A stretch of 64,000 nt of DNA from Phialocephala subalpina (lineage: Eukaryota; Ascomycota; Leotiomycetes; Helotiales; Mollisiaceae). The notes beneath the pieces were generated by a model. The model was not told where the DNA came from. It did not search any database and saw only the letters and a list, made by a program, of their open reading frames with translations. How positions within the stretch are numbered: the first letter of the stretch is position 1; each line of letters begins with the position of its first letter. This document shows positions 55,969 to 64,000 of this stretch, piece after piece. The stretch covers positions 2,522,562 through 2,586,561 of the forward strand of contig FJOG01000001.1 in the NCBI GenBank assembly GCA_900073065.1, read 5' to 3'. The translations under genes were made by a program, and so were the position numbers.

Positions 55969-57223
55969 ATGAGTGCTGACAGCAGTCTAAGCCAGGAAAT
56001 CAGTGCTTCTGCAGATCTGCTAGACACTATCGACGAGAAGGAAGTGCAGGAGATCATCGAGAGCATCAGAGAAGCACAATACTTCGATGCAAGCAGTATG
56101 GCTCCGCTTACTCCGGCCGCTCTGGTCAGTACCGTCATCTACCTGGTGAGAAGACAAGCTGACTGAGCGCAAGGCAGCTGTCGCCCGATTGAGGGCATAC
56201 AAACCTCCACCATTCACGATATGGGACCGTCTACCATTGAGTCGCAGAGCGGCTGTGTTGATTCTCCTGTTCGCAGACCGGAGAGGGGATTTGAGAGTTG
56301 TAATTACTATGCGGGCTTTGACATTGAGGAACTACTCGGGTATATTCGTCACGATTGACACATACTCATGTGCCTAAATATTGACTAGAAAATAGGACAA
56401 GCAGCGTTCCCCGGAGGCAAAGCAGACTCTTTAGAAGAAACGCCATTCGAAATAGCTAGACGTGAGGCATGGGAAGAAATTGGCCTACCTAAAGACGACT
56501 CGAAGATACCTCGACCATTCCGAATAGAACATCTCTGCCAGTTGCCTTTCAGCCTTGCGAAAACTGCACTTGCAGTCCGTCCTTGCGTAGCATTCCTCCA
56601 TTCAGACGACAATAGCGGGAGCAAAGCTTCGAGCGTAGAGGAAAGCATGATACCGCGACTTGACGCCAAAGAGGTCGCAGCAGTGTTTTCAGCGCCATTT
56701 CATAACTTTCTGAGCAAGAAAGACGAAGTGCGAGAAGGGGATATTGTACCTGGCAACAGATCGGACTGGTACAAAGGAGTCTGGACAGATTTCAATGATA
56801 CTCGGTGGAAAATGCACAGCTTCTTTGTACCAATCACCAACCAAAAGATTTCGAAACCAAAGGTTCGAGAAAGCGGACAAGCAGCCTTTGCAGAACAATT
56901 AGACGAAGATGAAGAAGAAGGATTGAAGCGATATAAAGTTTGGGGGATGACTGCGAGGATGCTTGTTGATGCTGCACGAGTTGCATACGGGGAGGAACCA
57001 GAGTTTGACGTGAGTCGTTCCTCTCGCACAAAAATTTGTACTAACACCGCAGATGAAGCATAACGGCCACATTGGAGACGAAAACATGATAGAAACTTTG
57101 TATAATTTGGGGAGGTTACAAGAGAAAGTTCCCGGCGGACCTGACTTGACTGATGGTGATATGAAAGCTGTTCATGCCGTCAGAGCAGGGAAAGATGCCA
57201 AGTCGACCGCTGCGAAAATGTAG
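55969..57223 (+). CDS. PCD1: Nudix hydrolase, peroxisomal CoA diphosphatase-like (PCD1/NUDT7)
   Basis: Hydrolyses CoA or related pyrophosphates. Exons are 55969-56124, 56174-56339, 56396-57009 and 57053-57223 (introns 49, 56 and 43 nt), giving 368 residues. The segment RRAAVLILLFADRRGDLRVV leads to the Nudix box, GGKADSLEETPFEIARREAW followed by EEIGL (about residues 113-137), with the REAWEE catalytic core intact. Just before the box GQAAFPGGK is typical of the CoA-Nudix subgroup. The rest (VWGMTARMLVDAARVAYG) also fits Pcd1-type proteins. A C-terminal AKM ends the protein; whether it acts as a peroxisomal signal is doubtful. Confidence 0.9.
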
Positions 57224-57652
57224 AGCGACGAACATTAATAATATTACGCGTAACGGCAATTCCGACGTCTAGAAAACCGTAGAAAGCAGTTCCCGGCGTT
57301 ACCAAAGAATGGTTGCAAGAAGTTGGTCGGAAGGTTCGAAAGCTCCGAGTCTTATCTCCACCGTAATTTTTACACAGCCTGATGATGGAAGAGGCTTCCT
57401 CACAGCCTCCTCAAGGCCAGATGATCGTAAAAATAAGTGTTTGAGCAATTATGAATTCAACTGACAAATTGACATGTGGAAGAATGACCAGAACATCTTC
57501 TGATATTGGGTTTGAAATCTAAAGTGAATCATATTGTTCCAAGTGGTCTCTGTACCTAATTGTCTCAGACAAATCTAACCGGCGGTGACACAAATCAATT
57601 CCAAGAGATCACTCGCCAATGCGCCCCCTATTCCAGCTCGCTTGCGCAGAAC

Positions 57653-57961
57653 ATGAGGGGCAACTCTGAGATGAACAATTCGAGTTGTGACGTCGACGAA
57701 ACACCCTTGCCAAGAGATCGCAAATTCCCCGGAATGAAAAGATTTCCAAATCCGAAGGTTCGGAATAAAACTAGAAAGGGCTCCCGACACAGGAAAGCGG
57801 GGCCGTTAACAAGAAAGTTTATTCGATGGGGTCAGCAGAGTTACCCGGCGCCTAAGGGGGTTTCCAACCAAGCAGAATGGTCACGTAATCGTGATCTTTG
57901 GAATACAACTGGCAGATGCGATGTGATTGAGGATACGCCGAAGCCGGGCAGAGTCATCTGA
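57653..57961 (+). CDS. Possible small basic protein
   Basis: ATG-started frame of 102 residues (MRGNSEMNNSSCDVD), strongly basic in the middle (KVRNKTRKGSRHRKAG), with no membrane segment or known domain. The frame extends upstream only to a TTG at 57560. Nothing besides an open frame of moderate length supports it. Confidence 0.3.
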   Translation: MRGNSEMNNSSCDVDETPLPRDRKFPGMKRFPNPKVRNKTRKGSRHRKAGPLTRKFIRWGQQSYPAPKGVSNQAEWSRNRDLWNTTGRCDVIEDTPKPGRVI

Positions 57962-58070
57962 GCTTTTTGTATCATTCGTATGATGCTTGTTTTGCAAATG
58001 GCTTCAAAGAAGTCCGATGGGGGCGAATAGGGGCGGCTTGGACCTGCAAGGTGGTGATGAAGACATGAGG

Positions 58071-58105
58071 CCATCTTTGCCCATCTTTGCCCATCTTTGC
58101 CCATC
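58071..58105. repeat. 10-bp tandem repeat
   Basis: Three and a half exact copies of CCATCTTTGC in the intergenic region. Confidence 0.95.
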
Positions 58106-58469
58106 ACGTTCGGGCCCCTGAAGCTCCCTGAACGCACTGCCAAATGGTGACAAACTGACCCACCGGCATTAAGGATTAAACATTTCGGTGGAGTTTCGCC
58201 TAGTAAGCAAAGCCTATGATAGTGGTGGTCTAGGCCGCTAGGCTCCGGCTCACAAGCTTCGACCTCTAGGCACTGTCATCCCACCCCACATAAGGGTAAT
58301 TGCCAGGCCTTCTGCACACGACAACTTCAAATACACAGCCCCCTCGCGACTCAACTGATAAAACATACTCTATTAAAGCATACTCCAGATCTGAACGACT
58401 TCTCATTCACTACACTTACGACTTTTACGACACATAACGAGCGATCCTTTCTTATCAGCAGAAGGCATA

Positions 58470-59404
58470 ATGTCAGATATTCTAGCAGCACTCGAGCAAT
58501 TGGACGACCTAGAGAAGGAGAAGAGAAGAAAGCCGACAAACACCAAATATCGAAACCCCCTCACATCATCGTACGTCTGCCCTTCCTCTCACATACCTGT
58601 TTCGTTTCAATCAACAGCTTCGTTTCGCTTCTGCACATCATACCATGATCGTCATCTAACACATGTGATAGCAACAACAAATCCCACCAACGAACAGGCC
58701 GACAATCACGACCACGCTCCATCCCCGAATCAAAAGGACAATCCTCTCAATCCAAGAAATCAGAATACCTCTCGGCACCCCCCACCGCAAAGAGCGACGG
58801 CGAGCGCTCACCCTCCGTCGCCTCCACACGCCGAATCTCGTTCGTTGACCTTCCCCGCCCGGCTCCAGTACAAAGACGATTACGCATCCCCACCAAGGGC
58901 GCAAGTCTAGCATCAGGCTTCCCCTTCGATCCAAAACTGAATAAATACGGCGTGGCAGAGAAAGAATGGAAGGATTTCAGCGATGCGATTATCGATGCCG
59001 CAGAGCTGCCTAAAAGAGCTACCTGGGCGTGGCGATTTCACAAGAATGATGTGATTAAGAAGATGAAGCGGGAACTACAATACGAAGGCGACTTCAAGCG
59101 GATCTTGAATGCGTGGAATAGGCATTTCAGGAAGAAGGGGTTCCAGGTCAGTTTGGAGCTGCCTGGGGTGCCGAAGATAAGGGAGACGGATACGCCTGAA
59201 GAGCAGGAGCTGGCGAGGGCGGAGGCCAAGTTCTTTAGGTTGTGTGTTACGCCGAATGCAGAGAAGGCAGGGAGCATTTACAGCAGGACGAGTTCGTTGA
59301 CGAGGAGTGTTACGGGAGAGGGGAATAGTGTCAAGACGCCAATACATTCTGATGATGATGAGGACGGCGAGAAAGAGAAGGAAGAGAACGAGGGGGGCGA
59401 ATGA
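58470..59404 (+). CDS. Hypothetical protein, basic N-terminus and acidic C-terminus
   Basis: I do not recognise this gene. Exons 58470-58570 and 58672-59404 (intron 101 nt, phase 2) give 277 residues. It begins MSDILAALEQLDDLEKEKRR, an amphipathic coil, then a Ser/Arg/Pro-rich linker. The folded core (about residues 125-205) contains NKYGVAEKEWKDFSDAII, TWAWRFHKNDVIKKMKREL and LNAWNRHFRKKGFQVSLELP. The C-terminus is acidic (SDDDEDGEKEKEENEGGE). A conserved-looking tryptophan-rich core suggests a real fungal family. No membrane segment or signal peptide. Confidence 0.75.
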
Positions 59405-59793
59405 CATGAGGAGGATGGGGGAGAAGGGAGTGGTGTGCAATAAGGGTGATGGTAACGACGTCACGACCATGTAATGACTTTGGGTTTGGAATCTGTATTT
59501 GCTCAGCGTAACGGCCATGTTTTCTGGAATGGTCCAGCGGAATCGACTTCACGGCAGTCTTTGGACTCTCGATTTCAAGGAGAGATGAAATTAGATAGGC
59601 TTGTAACAAAACAAGCCGTAGCTCACACTATGCATCAAAATAAGAAACCTTCGAGGGTATCTGCGATGTATGCAAACCCTCCTGTCCTCGAACTCGTTTC
59701 TTCATCGCTTCAAGTCTTATGTGACCTAAATCCACTATCATTCCTCATTCCTCGTCCACTAACACCATGCACCCTGTTCCATATACGCCTCTC
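59405..59793. other. Convergent intergenic region
   Basis: 389 bp between convergent 3' ends, nothing recognised. Confidence 0.6.
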
Positions 59794-60535
59794 TCAATGG
59801 CAAGCACCATCCTTCGTCGCACTCGTATTATTCCCAAAGATCAAATATCCCACAAAAGCACCAACACCCACCGACAACATCACCCATCCATTATATGTCA
59901 TGAACAACAACCTATCGATATCAGCTTTTGTTTAGATTGCAGAGGGAGGGGAGGGAAGACTTACATGAGCATAAAAGCATAGAAGTTCTGCACAGCATAC
60001 AGCAACGCCTTAATAACATGCGCCCTCTTACTGACTTCAACTTGATTTCGTCCTGACCACAAAAACGGCGTTCTCTCAGTAACAACTCCACATTCACTCA
60101 TCTCAGCTTCGTTATTTCTGTGTAGAGGCACAACATAGGAAAGAAACCCGCTCAACATTGTGTATATATTGTGAAAGTAGGGAAGGAGGCTTAGGGGGGC
60201 TTACGAGGAACTTCGTCTGTTCGTTTAGCAACCCAATTCTCGTATCTTCGACTAGCGGATCGCAGAGCTTCGTAGGCAGCGGTAAGAGCGACGACGGCGA
60301 GGAGGGAGAAGATTAGGCCGGGCGTGGTTTGGACGTGCCACCAGCGGAAGATGATGCAGAGGTTCTTGGTGTCCCACGTAAAGAGCATCTGCATCGCATC
60401 CATATTAGCATCAAAGCTTCGAATAACAGAGCAGGAATCCGATTGATAGCTTACATTCATACTGCACATAGCAGGCATCGCCATATCTCCATGATTGTGC
60501 CCCATGGCGCTGTGATCCATGTGCGAGTGATCCAT
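59794..60535 (-). CDS. Ctr-family copper transporter
   Basis: Trimeric high-affinity Cu(I) channel-type transporter. Exons are 60535-60455, 60388-60205, 60106-59965 and 59911-59794 (introns 66, 98 and 53 nt), giving 174 residues. The N-terminus is Met/His-rich (MDHSHMDHSAMGHNHGDMAM) for copper capture. The first helix follows FTWDTKNLCIIFRWWHVQ. The second carries the selectivity MxxxM in FMLMLLFMTYNGW, and the third the packing GxxxG in GVGAFVGYLIFG. Its small size suits the vacuolar Ctr2-like or short plasma-membrane Ctr group. The acceptor at 60107 is the only one found that keeps the frame. Confidence 0.92.
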
Positions 60536-61207
60536 CTTGCTTCTCGATCACAATTAGACTTCTAGATTATCAAGAATGAAGAGAAGAAGCTTTAAGTGTA
60601 AATGACAGTTGTGCAGTGGACGATAAAGTTTGTATTCTGAAGGGAAAGTAAGATGGTTGACTCGCGGTCTTGTCGTCTGTTGTCAATAAGCTCAAACGTG
60701 CTCATCTGTAACAGCGCCAAAACGCGAGGCGGACCGTGCCGATTGGTTAGCAGAGTTGACAGATGACCAGGAGGGGTTGGGACTGATGTACGAGTCGTGG
60801 GAAAGTATATTTCGGGACCCGAAATTTTATTCAGATCTTGATTCGCATTTTACTTCTTCTGGATTGAACGCCTGTTTGGATTTGGTTCTTCATTTTTTCT
60901 GGAATTGTTGTTTACGGTTATCAATTTCTCGGAGATTTCGTTCGGGTCTCTATGCTGCATTGTCTGTTACTCAAACTCCCTCGAATCTTCTCTATTTGAA
61001 CTCTCATCATTAGGATATATCACGTCATCAGGGACGATATCATCAAAGATATTAAGACCAAACATCATATGATCTGCTGAGGATAGAGTTCTGTCCTTCA
61101 AGGCAATCCCTAGCATCAATTTGCCGGTCCTCCTCATTGTTCCCAAATGCTTCGGACATCCAGCAAGACATAGCCCTTTGTCATATCCCATTTTGTCTTC
61201 TGACAAT
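60536..61207. other. Intergenic region
   Basis: 672 bp between two minus-strand genes: promoter of the copper transporter and 3' flank of the GFA gene. No GCTC copper-response element search could be made rigorously; nothing else is evident. Confidence 0.55.
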
Positions 61208-61816
61208 TCACAACAGTTTCTTGCCGTCGAAGAATGTATACTCTAGACTATCCAAGTCAATGTCCTTGAAAGTTCGGACCTACCCAAAATCAGTTCTCAT
61301 CCACTGCTTAGACTAGTCGAATAGAGACGATGGCAAAATTGCCCAGGGAGGCGGGACATTCACATACATTGATTGAGAATGTATCCTTAGCTGGATCACT
61401 CTCTCCTTGCTCAGCTCGCAAAAAGTCAATCCCAATACTCGTACCGCAAGTCTTGCAGAACACATGGTCTTTCGTCTTCGTTCCAAATCTATATCTTCCA
61501 AGTTTCTCGTAGCCTTTTCTATGTCAGTCCTTCAACATAGCCGAGAGAGAGATGAAGATATACCTTGGATGAAGTTCACATCTCGACGACAAGGGTAGAC
61601 AGCGATGTAGCCAGTCGAAGTGCAAATTGAGCAACTACAGGTATTGACCGTGTACTTGGGAAAGGGCCATTTGAGAGTTACTTTGTACTTGATCTCTCCG
61701 CAATGGCAAGATGCATCGTGAGTCGTGCGTTCTTCTTCTGATGTAGCCTCCACACCGTCGAAGATGAACCTTGGGTCAAACGGGTTTCGATCCTTGACGG
61801 GAATTATAGCAGCCAT
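61208..61816 (-). CDS. GFA / CENP-V-type zinc-binding protein
   Basis: Member of the GFA family (glutathione-dependent formaldehyde-activating fold), small zinc proteins common in fungi. Exons are 61816-61564, 61513-61368 and 61279-61208 (introns 50 and 88 nt), giving 156 residues. The zinc-binding cysteines are visible in ASCHCGEIKYKV, NTCSCSICTSTGY and VFCKTCGTSIG. The C-terminus ends DLDSLEYTFFDGKKLL. A TTG-started extension upstream was discarded. Most fungal members have no proven substrate, so formaldehyde activity should not be assumed. Confidence 0.92.
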
Positions 61817-63120
61817 AATGCGATGGAAGTTGATTGTCAATTGAAGAAAGTTGGACTTTATTTCCGAGTAGGACAGAAGGAAGTATGAAAAAGGACGTCG
61901 TAGGTATGTATAACTTCAATGCCCGTCTCACCTTTGAATCTATTCCCGTTTCGGTGTGGGGTGGCATGTAAGGTCTGACAAATGCGGATTTGCGGATATA
62001 AACTTATAAAGTCAGACCTGAAACTTTGATCTTTCATTTGTTCGCACATGGCGTTTCGCGTAGTAGACGTATGGTGAATAGGGCGATATTTTGTAGAAGC
62101 ATAGACTTAGCCGACAGAAGAGCGGTGATCAAATCATACAGTAATGTTCGGCCATGGATAAGAACTTGGAAGGGTGAAACTTGTATAGACGTGCCTGAGG
62201 TTAGAGGATGAAATCGAATATCCAATACTAAGAGGGAGCTCGTGAAATGCAACCTTGTCACATCGACTTGCTTACCGTAACGTAAGAGTGTTCATGCTAT
62301 GCTATAGAGTAAGATACCAATGCAAGCAGTGCCGAAGACTGGGCAGCTCGTGAATGCGGCCGATACGCTTGCAATAGCCTATGGGCCATGAGAAAGAGGA
62401 AAATAATGCGAGATTCGAAGCTATGGGGTTTTTTTAATCTCAGATCGATGGATAGCGTTTCCGTCAAGAAGACGAAGGTGGGTATTGAGTTCTGAACGGT
62501 CGGCCAAGATCTCAATGACCTCAAGGTTCAAGGACATGTGCAATCGGTGAGGTGCTTGCTCTATTTGCATCCCTTGGAATCCCGAGTGTAAAATGAGATG
62601 AATGGCGCCGAGGGAATACATACTCAAATCTGAGTCATCTGGCATGAAAATATCTATGGCAGTGCCATCGTAATGTATTGAATTGGATACGGAAGAAGTC
62701 GGGACAAGAGAAAACATCGGAATGGCAGGTCACGAGGCGACCCATGCAAGGCTGAACTCGCCGTCTAGCGCATCCACCAGCATTTTTGTCTCCGTCCGGA
62801 GAGAGATCGAATCCCGAAACTCCTATCGCAAGGCAGGTGAATGTCTTGGAGACCTGTATTCGCCGAGCATTACGAATATTTGTGGGATATCAGAGTCCAC
62901 GAGCCTCGAAGAGAGGAAGTTACAGTACAGTCTAGGACGCACCCAGCTTAGTCAATAGCCTCGACCACCTCCCACACCCTTTATAAGAGTCTATGACCCT
63001 TATTGCTTCTGAGGCATTCACATTCTTCTCTCATCAGAACATTGATTTAATTAATCAACAAACTATCTCCTACGGTTCATTATCACTTCCATACATTTAG
63101 GTTGCAACTGACCTTCCTCA
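61817..63120. other. Divergent intergenic region
   Basis: 1.3 kb between the GFA gene (minus) and alternative oxidase (plus), with both promoters. One ATG-started minus frame (62717-62421) is listed as doubtful. Confidence 0.55.
62421..62717 (-). CDS. Possible small hypothetical protein
   Basis: ATG-started 98-codon frame beginning MFSLVPTSSVSNSIHYDG. Mixed polar/hydrophobic composition, no domain, signal or membrane segment recognised. It might be a genuine small protein or part of a lost gene. Confidence 0.3.
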   Translation of the reverse strand: MFSLVPTSSVSNSIHYDGTAIDIFMPDDSDLSMYSLGAIHLILHSGFQGMQIEQAPHRLHMSLNLEVIEILADRSELNTHLRLLDGNAIHRSEIKKTP

Positions 63121-64000
63121 ATGTATGTCTCTAGGGTATCAACAAAGGTTCCCCTCTCGAAACAAACGGCAGCACAACTTTCGAAGGCTGTGACCAGCTT
63201 CTCTCAGTCATATGGACTCTGTACAAGCACACCTGGTCTTCATCTGACAGGTCTGCGAGCTCAGCAATCACATTCTCGACAATTCAGCTCGACCACCAGA
63301 ACACGGCTGCGCGATTACTTTCCAGAACCCGAACATGACCACAACATTTTCAAGACAGACCCGGCATGGCCACATCCACCGTATGTACCTCTCAATATCT
63401 GAAACGAACTCAAACGCTAACATCCTCGCAGATACGACGCCGAAGCTATGAGAAGCAAGATCTCATATGCCCACCGCAAACCTAAGGATTTTTCCGATCG
63501 AGTCGCTCTATTCATGGTCCGCATGTTGAGATTTGGAATGGACACAGCAACACGCTACAAACACGACGTTGAGTCCCCTAAGAAGACCGGTGACGAAAAG
63601 GCGTTGGTAGATACAAAGCCCTATTCTATGAGCGAACGCAAATGGCTCGTACGAATGGTATTCTTGGAGAGTGTTGCAGGGGTACCAGGAATGGTTGCTG
63701 GCATGCTTCGCCACCTACACTCTCTTCGTCGCATGAAGAGAGACAATGGATGGATCGAGACACTGCTGGAGGAGGCTTATAATGAGAGAATGCACCTTCT
63801 CACATTTTTGAAGATGGCAGAGCCAGGCTGGTTTATGCGCTTCATGATCCTCGGCGCTCAAGGCGTCTTCTTCAACAGCATGTTCCTGTCATACCTCATC
63901 TCGCCACGAACTTGCCACCGTTTCGTAGGCTACCTCGAGGAAGAAGCAGTCCTCACATATACACTTGCCATCCAAGACCTCGAGGCAGGCAAGCTTCCCA
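63121..64000 (+). CDS. AOX1: Alternative oxidase, mitochondrial (3' partial)
   Basis: Cyanide-insensitive ubiquinol oxidase of the mitochondrial inner membrane. Exons 63121-63380 and 63432->64000 (intron 51 nt, phase 2); the gene runs off the window. The N-terminus is rich in Ser/Thr/Arg/Lys without acids ([20 protein letters not shown]), a matrix presequence. Diiron ligands are visible in [25 protein letters not shown] and GYLEEEAV, and membrane-facing helices in [18 protein letters not shown]. The first 290 residues are consistent with fungal AOX. Confidence 0.96.

Larger units (their letters stand above)
57224..58469. other. Intergenic region
   Basis: 1.25 kb between two plus-strand genes. 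It contains a doubtful 102-codon frame (57653-57961) and a short tandem repeat (58071-58105), both listed. Confidence 0.55.

Noticed and set aside
58071..58105. CRISPR-like or satellite array
   Set aside because: Only three and a half 10-bp units with no spacers in a fungal genome; a plain short tandem repeat.
58190..58290. tRNA-like or snoRNA-like GC-rich segment
   Set aside because: No cloverleaf, no A/B boxes at the right distance and no box C/D pair.
60059..60158. Alternative start of a copper transporter isoform within intron 2 (frame with MLSGFLSYVV)
   Set aside because: The frame is open upstream of exon 3, but it would remove the Met-rich N-terminus and first helix; no promoter evidence.

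Overview
The window is nuclear DNA from a filamentous ascomycete (Pezizomycotina; Leotiomycetes is my guess). The signs are small introns of mostly 45-75 nt with GTAAGT-like donors and CTAAC...AG ends, single-copy genes on both strands, typical fungal families (KAR9, CAF120/SKG3, UTP23, condensin CAP-H, Zn2Cys6 regulator, alternative oxidase, Ctr copper transporter), and a lone 5S rRNA gene with an upstream TATA element, as in Neurospora. Exon limits below were worked out by hand from splice signals, codon phase and family consensus. Starts given as ATG replace TTG/GTG codons at the 5' ends of open frames.

Layout. 1-5.2 kb: 3' part of a BLM/Sgs1-type RecQ helicase. 5.2-6.6 kb: intergenic DNA with a 412-base assembly gap next to a CTT microsatellite. 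6.6-9.1 kb: two unrecognised minus-strand genes. 9.1-13.25 kb: gene-poor tract holding three decayed paralogues of a small unknown gene and a candidate Pol III gene. 13.2-20.4 kb: DUF726/Mil1-like hydrolase, UTP23 and a PTC7-like PP2C phosphatase, all minus. 22.2-41.4 kb: CAF120/SKG3-like PH protein, a secreted/membrane protein, condensin CAP-H (with a 5S rRNA gene inside a 744-nt intron), a Na+/Ca2+-exchanger family protein and KAR9. 42.8-45.4 kb: three copies, one apparently intact, of a small one-helix membrane protein. 45.6-54.4 kb: oxidoreductase-rich stretch (polyol dehydrogenase and SDR sharing a palindrome-bearing divergent promoter, Zn2Cys6 regulator, alpha/beta hydrolase, NmrA-like reductase). 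54.8-64 kb: beta-carbonic anhydrase, PCD1-like Nudix hydrolase, two unknowns, Ctr copper transporter, GFA-family protein and the 5' part of alternative oxidase.

The most unusual content is RNA-polymerase-III-like. Two loci, about 10.4 kb (minus) and 48.5 kb (plus), share a 17-bp upstream element, an 18-bp TATA-type element at matched spacing, a 35-nt core (34/35 identical), and a 3' inverted repeat followed by a T-run. The same TATA element precedes the intronic 5S rRNA gene. I do not recognise the RNA and propose it as a candidate undescribed Pol III-transcribed family.

Most conserved genes are ordinary housekeeping genes. Apart from the possible 45.6-54.4 kb metabolic group, I see no evidence that neighbours work in one pathway.
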